Shown: positions 14,452 to 25,100, counted from the stretch's first letter. The stretch: 34,664 nt of DNA from Micromonospora sp. CPCC 205371 (GCF_026130045.1 NZ_JAIBNX010000088.1:1-34664), one strand, 5' to 3'. Numbers and translations are program-made. Notes: a model not told the origin generated them from the letters alone.

Positions 14452-15789
14452 TCAGGAGTCCCAGATGGCGCCGTACGCGGGGATTCCTCGGCATTCCAGG
14501 CCATGGACGACCTGCCAGGTCAACTTCTTGTTCGAGATGCAGATGACTGCCTCGGCCCCGAACGCCACGTACGCGGCGTAGGCCAGTCGGACCATGTCGG
14601 GCTTGCCGTGCTCGGCGGTGTCCCAGACGGTCGCGTCGGGCTGGTCGGCGAGGATCTCGTCCACCAGCGCGTCGCCGTAGGTGGCTCGCGGGCTGCGCGT
14701 CGCCCAGACCAGCCGGGACGGCACTTTCCGGGCCAGCAGGTGCGGGAGCACCGGGCCGATGCCGCTGCCGGTGGCGACGTATACCACCTTGGTGAACAGG
14801 GTCTCGATGTTGGCGACGCCCGCGGTCGTGATGCCCTTGACCCAGACGTGCGTCGGCATATCGTCGATGAACGATCCGGTCCAGTCGCCGGCGCGCGAGA
14901 TGGTGAGCCGGAATCCGGACTCGCCCGGCGTGGGCACGTTGGCGAACGAGTGCCACTCCCACAGCGGGCGGCGGCTGATCGCGGTGGACGAGCCGGCGAA
15001 CGGCGTGACCCCATGGTTGAAGCGGGCCAGCGCCACATGGTTGGAGGGCCGGCTGACCTCGACACGTACTCGACGCAGGCGCAGCCACGGCAGCGCGACG
15101 CTGACGGTGACAACGGCGAGCACCCAGATCTGGGGCGCGGCCAGCGGGCTGCCGGGCTCCGTCCGGACGGACAGCACGGTCTGCGTCCAGAACAGGACCA
15201 GCGCGGTCCAGCCGCCGAACCGGTGCGCCCGCTCGAACCGGTCATGCCGCCTGGCCCGGTAGCCGGGTCGCGCCATCACCACGATGACGACCAGCACGGC
15301 CAGCAGCGCGTACGAGACCGCGAGCAGACCCGCGGGGACCGCTGGGTCATCGCGCAGCGCGGCGACGGTGAGCGTGGCGGTGAGCACGACGAACCACAGC
15401 GTTCCGGCGAGGGCTCCGCCGACGTGCAGCCCGCCGAAGTGGTACACCTTCGCCAGCGTCCAGCGAATCCGCAAGGGCCAGTGCGTGGGCGCCCGGGTGG
15501 CGAGCCAGAACAGCAGGTTGATGACGTACTGCTGGCGGATGAGGATGGCGAGCGCGAAGTTGGCCAGTACCGCGGCGGAGATGGCCGGAAGGTCGACGTG
15601 GTCGCCGGACCACCAACCGCCAGCGGTGAGGGCGTGGCCGAGCAGTGCCAGGTTCGCGATACCGACGAGGGCGACGAGGCGGTTGTGGTGCGTCAGCCGG
15701 GGATGCTTGAGGACGCTCCGGAGCGGTGATGTCGGCGGCGGCAGGGTGAGGTGCTCGACGGCGGGAGCGGCGGGACTGATGACGCTCAT
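14452..15789 (-). CDS. Membrane flavoprotein, TmpA/TmpB-like, with NAD(P)H/FAD reductase tail
   Basis: A protein of 445 residues. The N-terminal half has about six helices (roughly 37-58, 68-95, 122-145, 150-172, 192-210, 219-238). Histidines sit near helix ends, in [10 protein letters not shown] (115-124) and RAHRFGGW (187-194), possible haem or metal ligands. From about 245 a ferredoxin-NADP reductase-like domain follows, with WHSFANVP in place of the usual FAD RxYS motif and the nucleotide loop [13 protein letters not shown] (340-352). The layout matches the fungal TmpA/TmpB transmembrane flavoproteins, in Aspergillus paired with the adenylate-forming enzyme AfeA. Here it overlaps an adenylation gene by 4 nt. 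A membrane redox step on an activated acid is inference. Confidence 0.75.
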   Translation of the reverse strand: MSVISPAAPAVEHLTLPPPTSPLRSVLKHPRLTHHNRLVALVGIANLALLGHALTAGGWWSGDHVDLPAISAAVLANFALAILIRQQYVINLLFWLATRAPTHWPLRIRWTLAKVYHFGGLHVGGALAGTLWFVVLTATLTVAALRDDPAVPAGLLAVSYALLAVLVVIVVMARPGYRARRHDRFERAHRFGGWTALVLFWTQTVLSVRTEPGSPLAAPQIWVLAVVTVSVALPWLRLRRVRVEVSRPSNHVALARFNHGVTPFAGSSTAISRRPLWEWHSFANVPTPGESGFRLTISRAGDWTGSFIDDMPTHVWVKGITTAGVANIETLFTKVVYVATGSGIGPVLPHLLARKVPSRLVWATRSPRATYGDALVDEILADQPDATVWDTAEHGKPDMVRLAYAAYVAFGAEAVICISNKKLTWQVVHGLECRGIPAYGAIWDS

Positions 15790-17342
15790 GCCGCCAACTC
15801 CAGGATGTGCCGCAGCGCCGCCTTGTCGATCTTTCCGCGGCTGGTCTCGGGCAGGTCGGGCAGCGGGTACACGGCCGCCGGGACGCAGTAGTAGGGCAGG
15901 GCGGAGGCGACGGCCTGCTTGGCCGTCTCCGGGTCGACGTGGCCGGGCGCGACGAAGGAGACGAGGCTGCGGTCGTCGAGCTTCAGCGTGACCGCCCGTC
16001 GGCAGCCGGGTACCGACTCGAGGATGGCCGATACCGAATCCAGCTCCACGCGGAATCCGCGAACCTTGACCTGGTCGTCCGTGCGGCCGAGGTGCTCCAG
16101 TTGGCCGTCCGGGGTCCAGCGGCCGAGGTCTCGGGTGCGGAACATCAGCCGGTCGCCGCCGAGGAACGGGTCCGGCACGTACCGGTCCGCGGTCAGTGCC
16201 GCGTCGCCCAGGTATCCGGCGGAGACGCAGTCTCCGCCGGCCCACATCTCGCCGGTGGCGCCGATGGGGCATGGACGTCCGGTCGGGTCGAGGATGTACA
16301 CGGTGTTGTTGGGTGTGGGCCGCCCGATGGTGAGCGGGGCGGCGGGGTCGTGGCGGTGCATGGTGTTCACGATGGTGGTCTCGGTGGGGCCGCACGCGTT
16401 GTAGAAGGCGCACCGGCGGGCCCACCGGTCGGCCAGCGGTCGTGGGCAGGGTTCGCCGGCGACCGCCACCACCTTCACCGACTCGCACCCGTCGGGGTCG
16501 ATACCACTGAGGACGGTCGGGGTGGCGACGATGACGTCGACGCGCTGAGCGGTCGCGGCGATGTCCTGGCCCCGGATGACGAGGGTGGCGCCGTGGCTGA
16601 GGCAGCCGAGGATCTCCCACGCCGCCATGTCGAACGCGACGTTGAGCAGCTGCCCCACCCGCCATCCCGGGCGGATGCCGAGGTCTCCGGGCGCGGTGAG
16701 CAGGATGTTGCAGACGTTACGGTGTGTGACGGCGACGCCGTTGGCGCGTCCGGTGGTGCCGGATGTGAAAAGCACGTAGCAGTTATCGCCGGCGCCGGTC
16801 GGTCGGTGCGGGTCGAGCCTGTCGCCCGAGGCCATCAGGGCGTCGATGGCGATGAGGTGATGGCCGGCCGGCACCGGCACCCGGTCGGCGACGCTGGTCG
16901 TGGTCAGGATGACCCGGGTCGCCGCGGCGTCGATGACGTGGCGGAGGTGGGCGGCTGGGGCGAGGCCCGCGTCCTGCGGCACGTACGCGGCGCCGGCCTT
17001 CAGTACGCCGAGTATCCCGACCAGCATGGGGATACCTCGCCGGACGAACACCGCGACGTTGTCGCCGGGGCGGACGCCGTGGCGGGCCAGCCGTGCGGCG
17101 AGCCGGTTCGCCTGGCGGTCCAGCTCGCCGTAGGTGATGGTCTCGCCGTGGTGTTCGGCGGCGGTGGCCTCCGGGCGGCGGGCCGCCTGCCGCTCGAACG
17201 CGTGATGGACGTGGGTGTCCGGGACCGCCGCGATCGGCCCCTGCCCGAAGAGCTGAAACCTTCGGCGGTCATGGTCTGGCAGGTGGTCCAGCAGGGGGGT
17301 GGACCAGGCCGTCGACGTCCGCTCGATCAGTTGCTGATACAT
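15786..17342 (-). CDS. Stand-alone amino-acid-type adenylation enzyme (NRPS A domain)
   Basis: A protein of 518 residues made only of an adenylate-forming domain. A3 is FTSGTTGRANG (192-202), lacking the usual Lys of PKG; A4 starts FDMAAWE (237-243), A5 is NACGPTETT (315-323), A7 RTRDLGRW (402-409), A8 GRTDDQVKVRGFRVEL (419-434), and A10 SRGKIDKAAL carries the catalytic K504. D238 at the first specificity position predicts an alpha-amino acid. There is no condensation, carrier or thioesterase domain. GGAGGGAC precedes ATG 17342. Its start lies inside the histidine kinase gene (74-nt overlap) and its stop overlaps the membrane flavoprotein start (4 nt), so it is strongly coupled to both. Confidence 0.9.
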   Translation of the reverse strand: MYQQLIERTSTAWSTPLLDHLPDHDRRRFQLFGQGPIAAVPDTHVHHAFERQAARRPEATAAEHHGETITYGELDRQANRLAARLARHGVRPGDNVAVFVRRGIPMLVGILGVLKAGAAYVPQDAGLAPAAHLRHVIDAAATRVILTTTSVADRVPVPAGHHLIAIDALMASGDRLDPHRPTGAGDNCYVLFTSGTTGRANGVAVTHRNVCNILLTAPGDLGIRPGWRVGQLLNVAFDMAAWEILGCLSHGATLVIRGQDIAATAQRVDVIVATPTVLSGIDPDGCESVKVVAVAGEPCPRPLADRWARRCAFYNACGPTETTIVNTMHRHDPAAPLTIGRPTPNNTVYILDPTGRPCPIGATGEMWAGGDCVSAGYLGDAALTADRYVPDPFLGGDRLMFRTRDLGRWTPDGQLEHLGRTDDQVKVRGFRVELDSVSAILESVPGCRRAVTLKLDDRSLVSFVAPGHVDPETAKQAVASALPYYCVPAAVYPLPDLPETSRGKIDKAALRHILELAA

Positions 17343-18315
17343 CGCGGCATGTCCCTCCGATCGATGTGAGTGCGGCCTTCGCCGCACACATACGTCGATG
17401 CTTGTGGAGAGATCTCAGAACGTTCTTAGAACCCGTCCGCCCGGGCGCAGCGGGCAACCGCACGGTGAATCGCGCGCCCCGGCCCGGTTGGCCGGCTGCG
17501 GCGATCGTGCCACCGTGGCTCTCGACGACCTCCCGGGTCAGGGCGAGCCCGACACCGAACCGCTGGCCTGTGCCGGCGGTGCCCCGGGCGAACCGGTCGA
17601 ACATCGTGCGGTGTCCCGCCGGGTCGAAGCCGACGCCGGTGTCCGCGACGACCAGCTCGACCGCTCGACCGTCGTCGACGGTCGCGACGGAGACCGTGAT
17701 CCGGCCGTCGGGTGGCGTGTGCCCGATGGCGTTGTCCACCAGGGCCGAGACCATCCGTCGCAGGGCGGATCCGACCCCGAGCACCACGGGTGGCCCGGCT
17801 CCCACCCGCAGGTCCGCGGACAGCCGTCGCTCGCCCAGGCGCCCCGCCTCCGCCGCGAGCAGGTCGGCGGCGACCGCGGCGAGGTCGACCCGATCGTTCC
17901 CCGCGGTGTCCGAGCGCAGCCGCGCGCCGCGCAACACGTCGTCGAGCACCTCGCCGAGCTCGCGGGTGCCCGCCACCATCCGGCGTAACTCGGTCGCGAG
18001 CGGCTCGGGCAGTTCGTCGGCCCGGCGCAGAAGGAGCTGGCTTCGCACGTGCAGGCGCGTGAGCGGTGCCCGCAGCTCGTGGCTCGCGTCCGCGACGAGT
18101 CGTGAGCGCCGGTCCAGCAGCTCCGCCATCGGATCCAGCACTCGCCGGGCGACGAGGCCGCCGACGGTCACCGCCACCACCAGCCCCACCAGGAGGCAGG
18201 CCACACCACCGGCCAGAAAGACCATCCCGCTGATGGCGGAGGCGACACTCGCCGCCATCACCAGTCGGGCCCGGCGCAGCAGACGCCTTTCCCTGTCCTG
18301 GTTCGCTCCGATCAC
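17269..18315 (-). CDS. Sensor histidine kinase
   Basis: A protein of 348 residues from GTG 18315. Two helices at about 18-35 and 38-57 are joined by almost no loop, so there is no extracellular sensor domain, and no full HAMP is evident. The H box is DASHELRAPLTRL with H79, the N box ALVDNAIGH, G1 ADTGVGFD, the F box MFDRFAR and G2 GVGLALTREVV. After the catalytic domain ends (FTVRLPAAPG) a basic, Cys-containing tail of about 55 residues runs into the adenylation gene. It overlaps the response regulator by GTGA. The stimulus may be membrane-borne or passed by a neighbour; that is inference. Confidence 0.92.
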   Translation of the reverse strand: MIGANQDRERRLLRRARLVMAASVASAISGMVFLAGGVACLLVGLVVAVTVGGLVARRVLDPMAELLDRRSRLVADASHELRAPLTRLHVRSQLLLRRADELPEPLATELRRMVAGTRELGEVLDDVLRGARLRSDTAGNDRVDLAAVAADLLAAEAGRLGERRLSADLRVGAGPPVVLGVGSALRRMVSALVDNAIGHTPPDGRITVSVATVDDGRAVELVVADTGVGFDPAGHRTMFDRFARGTAGTGQRFGVGLALTREVVESHGGTIAAAGQPGRGARFTVRLPAAPGRTGSKNVLRSLHKHRRMCAAKAALTSIGGTCRDVSATDRADVDGLVHPPAGPPARP

Positions 18316-18992
18316 AGGGCGCCGATCTGGTAGCCCAACCCGTGTACGGTGCGCACGATTCCGGGCCCCAGTTTGCGCCGCAAATAGTGCACATAGGTAT
18401 CCACTATGGACTCGGAGTCGGCACCATCGAATACCCGGCCGCGCAATTGGGCACGGCTGTGCACCGCCCGTGGGCGCGTCGCGAGCGAACGGATCAGCGC
18501 GAACTCCCGACCGGACAGGCTGACGAATTCACCGTTGGGTAAATGCGCGCCGCGCAGCGTGATGTCGAGCTGGGCCGCACCCAGCGGAATCAATTCCGCG
18601 TCGTCGACCGCGCGCCGGCTCAACGCCCGCGCCCTGGCCAGCAATTCCGCTAACTCGAACGGCTTGGCGAGGTAGTCGTCGGCGCCGGCGTCGAGCCCGT
18701 CGACCAGGTGAGCGGTGCCGCCGAGTGCGGTCAGCATGAGTATGCGGGCGCTGACGGCCCGCTGGCGCAGGCGTGCGACGACGTCCAGGCCGTCCATTCC
18801 CGGCAGGCCCCGATCCACGACGATCAGCCTGTACTGCCGGGCCAGTCCGAAGTGGAGGCCGCGCTGACCGTCGGGCGCGTGATCCGTGAGATAGCCCTCG
18901 CCGGTGAACAGGTCAACCAACATTTCAGCGAGTTCGCCATCGTCTTCCATGAGGAGAAGCCGCCGCGAGTCGTCGGTTGAACGCTCATCCAC
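18312..18992 (-). CDS. OmpR-family response regulator
   Basis: A protein of 226 residues from GTG 18992. The receiver domain has the acidic pocket in LLLMEDDGE, phospho-acceptor D60 (VVDRGLPG), T88 (MLTALG) and K110 (DYLAKPF). The OmpR/PhoB winged helix follows (LSGREFALIRSLATRP through VDTYVHYLRRKLG to VHGLGYQIG). The frame is open upstream to 19079 but those residues resemble nothing, and a receiver normally starts just before the LLLMEDD strand; the exact start is uncertain because no good ribosome site is seen. It is the first gene of the operon and likely controls it through the upstream AT-rich region. Confidence 0.9.
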   Translation of the reverse strand: MDERSTDDSRRLLLMEDDGELAEMLVDLFTGEGYLTDHAPDGQRGLHFGLARQYRLIVVDRGLPGMDGLDVVARLRQRAVSARILMLTALGGTAHLVDGLDAGADDYLAKPFELAELLARARALSRRAVDDAELIPLGAAQLDITLRGAHLPNGEFVSLSGREFALIRSLATRPRAVHSRAQLRGRVFDGADSESIVDTYVHYLRRKLGPGIVRTVHGLGYQIGAL

Positions 18993-19056
18993 TCCAACAT
19001 CATGACATCTGCCGGCGCGGTTGTCAGGAAGCAGGAACCAAAAACATTGTTGCCTG

Positions 19057-19084
19057 CCAATACTTTTGAAGTATTCCAAATTGG
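19057..19084. promoter_or_regulatory. AT-rich nested palindrome upstream of the two-component operon
   Basis: A perfect 7-bp inverted repeat AATACTT-TTG-AAGTATT (19059-19075) sits inside an outer pair CCAAT (19057-19061) and ATTGG (19080-19084). The surrounding 19035-19085 is far richer in A+T than the rest of the window. It lies between the terminator of the RHS operon and the response regulator start, so it probably contains the operon's promoter and a regulator site. I could not place -35 and -10 elements with confidence. Confidence 0.45.
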
Positions 19085-19101
19085 ATTCGAGGAAGGGACA
19101 C

Positions 19102-19130
19102 GGGGGTGCCGAGTCTTGCCCGGCACCCCC
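19102..19130 (-). terminator. Terminator of the LamG/RHS operon
   Basis: A perfect 10-bp stem, GGGGGTGCCG (19102-19111) with CGGCACCCCC (19121-19130) and a 9-nt loop, begins 7 nt after the RHS stop codon in the minus direction. A weak T-containing tract follows on that strand. It separates the RHS operon from the two-component operon. Confidence 0.85.
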
Positions 19131-19137
19131 ACGCGCG

Positions 19138-22100
19138 TCAGGGGAAGTACTCGAACAGCGAACGGGTGAACGAGACGTTGATCTCTCGCGGCCCGAACCA
19201 GCCCCCCTTGGGATTGGTGGATACCTTGGCTTCCCAGTCGCTGAAGTTGATCAGGCCGTTGTCCTTGATGCCCCAACCGACGGAGTAGCGACCGACCGTG
19301 ATCGACATGCTTTGCTTCTCGCGTCCGCCGGCCTTAGCCGAGTACCCGTAGGTGGGGAACAGCGTGTCGATGCTCGGCTTCGAGTACTTGAGCTGCCCCG
19401 CGACGCCGAACCGGAATTTGCCGTCCTGAATCTTGATCTTGGTGCACTTGTGGCCGTGGCACAACGACCACTCGGAGAAGAGCCGCTTCTTGAGGTGGTC
19501 GATGATGCCGCCACCGCTCGACTTGGCCGCGATGGGTCGCGAGCCGCACTTCGCCGAGCGCTGCGCGCCGTACTGCGCGACGCAGGCGTTCCACTTCTTC
19601 TGTGCCGCCTTCTTCGCGGCCTGCCTGGCCTTCTTCGCCGCCTCCTCGCGGGCCTTCTTGGCGGCGTACTCCCGGGCCAGCCGGCGCGCCTCCGCCGCGA
19701 TCCGGTTGTCGTGCTGGCGCAGGTCACCCGGGTACACCTTCTTCGCCGGCCGCTGCTTGTAGTAGTGGCAGCTGTCGCAGTAGTACGTGGTCGTCTTCTT
19801 GTTGCCGCCGCCGCCCTTCTTCTTGCCCTTCTTCTTCTTGGCCTTGGACGGCTTGTGCACGTAGTCGCCGCTGCAACCGTCGCAGTAGTGCCCACCGGGC
19901 AGCACCGCCCACCGGCCATCCGGGTCGTGCAAGGTGACCGGGGTGTTGTTGGAGTAGGCGTACGCGTTCATCTGCTGCGGGTCGTTGTGGTCGATCACCG
20001 GGTCGACCGACATGAACCGGCCCAGGTCCGGGTCGTACTCCCGAGCACCCAGGTGGGTCAGCCCCGTGCCGTCGACCGTGCCGCCGATGTAGCCCTTCTG
20101 CGTCGGCCAGCTCGCCGGCACCACACCACGCTGCTCACCGAACGGCAGGTACCGCCGCTGCGTCACCGCCAGATCGTCGGCGTCGACCGAGATCTGCGCC
20201 GTGCCCAACCGGTCCTTGGCCTCGAACGACAGGCCGCCACCCGTGGAGCGCACCGCGGTCACGCCGCCCAGCTGGTAAAACCGGGTCGCCGCGACCGCGT
20301 TGGTCGCCTTCGTCAGCTCCAGCTCGGTGCCCTCCATGTAGAGGGTCACGGTGTCGGCGTCCTCGCGGATGAGCCGGTTGCCTTCCGCGTCGTACAGGAA
20401 CTCGGACGTCTTCCCGCCTTCGGTGACGGTGGCCAGGTGGCCCTCGACGTCCCAGGTGAGCGTCTGGCCCGGCCGCGCCGTGGTGTTGCCGGTGGCGTCG
20501 TAGCCGTAGCTGGTGGTCTGGCCGCCGGTCGTCACGCTGCTCAGCGCGTGTGGCCGGGCCGCGCCCGCCGCCGGATACGTGTAGGCGCTGACCGTGCCGG
20601 CACCGCTGGCGGTGTCGTGGTTGGTTTCGGTGAGCCGGTTACCGGTCTTGTCGTAAGTCCACGCCTGCCAGTACGGCGCCGGCCCACCCAGCACAGACGC
20701 GCTCGGACCGGTGGCGCAGTTGTTCGTCGCCGTCCACGCGCTCGACAACCGCTTCAAATAGTCGTACGTGAAACACTGCACGTCCGCACCATCGGTGATC
20801 CTCGTGACATTGCCCGCCGCGTCGTAGCTGTAGTTCACATCGGCCAGACGGGTCGGTGAGACGTTCCGGTCCACGATGGTCCGGCTCAGCTTCCGCGTCG
20901 CGTCGTCGTACATGAACGTCTGCACCATCTGTTTACCGGTAACCGCCTGCAACGTGTACTGCGCCGGCTCCCCGTACGGCGTATACGTCGCTGCCGTGAG
21001 CAACGTGGACAGTCCCGTCTGGGCGGTGACGAGCCGGTCGTGCGTGTCATAGCTGTAGCGCAGCGTCTCCGCCGCGAGGCCGCCCGCCGCCGGGTAGCTG
21101 ATGAGCAGCGGCTGGCCGGTGTCGGTGTACCCGTTGTTGACCCGGTAGCTGCCGGCGAGCGCGCCTTCCGCCGCGGGGATCGACACGGTCGAGCCCAGCG
21201 AGCGGTACATCGGGTCGTAGGCGTTGACCGCGGTGGTGTAGGCGTTGCCATTGACGTATCGGGTGGACGAGGTGAGCTTGCCCTTCACGAGCGTGTCGTA
21301 TGTCCACTCCGAGAGCTTGGTCCCTGACGTCGAGCCCTCGTACATGGCCGCCCGCCGGCCCAACGCGTCGTAGCTGAACGCCAGCGTCTTGTTGCGCGCG
21401 TCGGTCGCGGTGAGCATCTGGTCGGCGTTGTCGAACGTGTACGTCGTGGCGCCCTTGTCCGGGTCCTCGTCCCTGGTCTTCCGGCCACGCAGGTCGTAGC
21501 CGTACCGCCACACGTTGCCGGCCGCGTCCGTGACGCTCGCGATCTCACCGGCACGCGTGTAGGTGTACCTCGTCGCGTCGTACCCGCTGGACGGCGTGGC
21601 TCCGGTGTGCTGCCACAGCTCGGTCGTCTTGCCGGCGGCGTCGCTGATCGTCGTGGTGGCGGTGCCGCCGCTGGGCGGGGTGACAGAGACCCGGTCACCG
21701 CCGTACGTGGTGAGCGTGCGCCACTTCTCGGTGCCGTACGAGCGGAAGATCTCGGTGGTCTCCCGCTCGTCACCGTCGTACACGTACACGGTCTGAGCGG
21801 GCACCGTGTTGTCGGTGACCGTGGCGAGCGTGGTGCCGGCCGTCCCGTCGTTCCAGTAGACGTCGTTGGTCTTGGCCTTCAGGCCGCGCGAGTCGTAGAA
21901 GACGTCGGTGATGACCCGGCCGCCGTCGGGCGCCGGCTTCTGGGTCTGGCGCGGCCGCAGCCTGCCGTCGAAGAACTCGTACTCGGCGTCGTATCCGCCG
22001 TCGTCGCGCACCGCCTCGGTGGTGATGACGCTGGGCGCGCCGGTGCGCACGAGGTACGTGTACTTCTCGTTCGGCGTGGCACCGTCCGCCTTGGACCGGT

Positions 22101-25100
22101 CCGCCAACCACACCGCCGTGAGCTGGCCGAGCGGGTCGTAGGTCAGGTCGGTACGCCGCCCGTTGGCGTCCACGATGGAGGTTTCCTCACCCCACGCCGT
22201 CTCGTACGTGGTGGTCACCACGTGCCCGAGCGGGTTGGTGAGCGTGCTGCTCGTCACCAGGCCGCCCGTCGCCGGCGTGAACCGGGTGCTCGTCTTGCGG
22301 TCCAGCGCGTCGAAGCTGTCCAGCGTGCGGCCGTAGATGTCGTACGTGGCCCGCGTCGACTGCACGTACACCGGTGTGGTGCCCGAGTATGAGGCCAGCT
22401 CCTGGGTCAGCGTCACGTCACCCTTGGTCGGCGCGGCACCGGCGGTGGTCGAGCCGTCGTAGAAGGTACGCACGTCGGAGAGCACATCGTTCGGGCGCGA
22501 CGGCGTCGCCGTACAGGCGACCGAGACCCGCTCCTCACGCGCCGGGAACGCGACCAGCCACTTCGCGGTGTCCCTCGCGGTGTAGGTGGTGCGCACACAC
22601 TCGTCGTCGTCGCTCCTGGACGTGTCGCCCAGGTCGTTGACCTGATTCGGCTGGCCGTACGAGTCGTACGAGGTCTGCTCCTCGGTGCGCCGCCAGCCAC
22701 CCGCCGCGAGCGCGAGGCGGTTGCGCTTCTTCGACACGTCACTGAGGTACGCCCTGGTGGCGCCGCGCGTCGCGGTGGCCGCCGACACCCAGTAGTCGCG
22801 GATCTCCCCGTCGAGCACCGCACCACCCGGCCCGTTGTACGTGACGACCTCACGAGGCTGGCCAGCGAGCGCCTCATGGTCCGTGACCGCCACACCCTCC
22901 GAGTCGGTCACCGACGCGCTACGTGTGCCGCTGCCCAGCTTGTCGCCGTGCATGCCCCGGTGGTACAGCGTCTCGGTCTGGGACCGCACGTCGCCCGAGG
23001 CGCCGTGCGTCACCTTGACCCGCGCGAACCCGCGCCACTCGCTCCACGTCCGGTACTTGGCCGGCGTCAGCTCGTTGTCGTCGTACCGCCACGCGCCGCC
23101 GCCCACGTACTCGTAGTCGGTCTGCTCGATCCCGGCCACACCGGACTGGTCGTCCTGCAACACCTGCACCGCGACGTACTTGTGGAACCAGTCCAGCTTC
23201 GGCGCGGTCGCACCCTCCGGCGTCCAGTAGTGCGGGAAACACCGCTTGGTGTTCGAGTCCGGCGCCGGCACGCTGGCCCGCGCGCACTCCTTGCCCGAGT
23301 AGTTCACCCGCACGTGCCCGCCGAACTCGTCGTACACGTCGGTCAGGCGCCACCGGTACATCGGAGGGATGCCCTCCTCGGCGTCCACCCGGTTCTCCAG
23401 CTGGGTGCCCTCGAAGGTGACCGGCGGCAGCGACGTGCTGCCACCCACCTTGCCGCTGTGCGCGATCGACGACAGCCACAGTTGCTGCGAGGTGCCGTCG
23501 CCGGGCTCCCGGAAGGCGTACCCGAGGGTGTAGGCGTCGACGTCCTTGTAGGTGGTTCCGGACACCAGCACCCTCGTCGTGACCGTCTTGAGCCGCTTGC
23601 GTGACCAGAACGTCGGCGCGAACAGGTCCGTACAGGTCGCGCCCTCGTTGCAGTTCTGGTCGTACGGCACGTCCGGCCAGTTCTTCGCGGTGTCCTTCGT
23701 GATGGTGCCGGTGCCACAGGTGGCGCCCGCGGCGCACCGCTCCTCCACGCCCAAGACCACCTGCGCCGGCGCCGCCGCGGTGTAGATGGTGTTCGAACGC
23801 TGACCGTAGTCGATCCGGCTCAGGTAGCCGCCGCGCACGTACGCGGTATCGTCGGTCGCGACCCGGTTACGGCCGTAGTGGTTCCACTCTTTCGAGTACC
23901 AGTACGACATCGCGTTGCCGTTCGGGTCGACCACATAGTCGAGGTTCCACCGCCACGCCTGCGCGCAGTGTGAGGCGGCGAACGTCGACGCGTGACACGG
24001 CTCGCCGGAGTCGTTGCCGTAGACCGGCGCGGTCCACACCGACTGGGTCACCGCCGCGCCGTCGGTCCAGCCGGGCAGCCGGTGCATGCCGAAGAAGTAC
24101 TGCGTGCCGTCCGTGGTCGTCAGTTTCCAGTACTCGCCGTCGTTGTCCCAGTTGGTCGCGCCGGTCAGGCGCTCCACCTTGGACCCGTCGTCGTTGCGCA
24201 GCTTCCAGGCGCCGCTGGTGGCGTCCTTGACCAGTTCGGTGGTCTTGTCACCCAGGTTCAGGAACGCGTTGTCGGTCTCCCAGCACAGGTCGTACGGCTT
24301 GGTCGTGGTCGTCACATCGTCCGAACAGGACTTGTAGCGCCGCTCGACGAAGCCCTCGGTCAGGTCCCAGCCCTCGCCCACCCAGGAGGTCTGGTTGTTG
24401 GTGGACGCGGTCCGGCCGTCGACCGCGCTGGAGCTGTACCGCAGGTCCAGGTCGGGTGCGGGGCCACCGAACGCCGGCGGCGCGTCCATCTGGTACGACC
24501 AGGAGAAGTCGCCGGCCGAGCCACCGACCTCCCAGGAGGAGGAGCGCGACAGGGCGGTCGCCTTGTAGTCGCCCGCGCTGCCCGACGGGGCCGCCGCCGC
24601 GGCGAGCACGGTGGCCGCGCCAACGGTCACGTCCGCGCTCAGCGTGCCCGAACGGACCTCGTTGGTGGTCGGCAGCGGTGTGGCCGTGCGGCACTCGGCA
24701 CGGTCCGGAGTGGACAGCGCGCACGCCGGCAGCTCGACCAGGCGCAGCCGGGACGCCCAGTCACCGCCGTAGGCGTGCCGGAACGAGGAGTAGTCCACCT
24801 CGACGGACATCCGCGACCGTGCGGGCGTGCCGACGGTGAACAGCAGGCCGGGCACGCCGGCCCTGTCGGCGGCCGCCCGGTCGAGCACCTCCACCTTCGC
24901 AGCACCGTTGCCGCCACCGGCCACCCACACGGGCAGGCCGCCGGCTCGGGCGCGCGTCCCGCGCAGCGGCACCGACGCCTCGCCGGCCGATGGCCACACC
25001 ACCGTGGCCGGCTTCGCCGCTGCCGCCGGCTTGGCCCGCTGGCCGCGCGGCACGAAGTCCTTGACCGGCACCGACTTCTCGTGCTGGATAGCGGGTGCCC

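Noticed and set aside
19021-20859. Plus-strand open frame opposite the RHS gene
   Set aside because: Low-complexity Val/Leu/Arg composition and exact antisense position to a well-supported YD-repeat gene.
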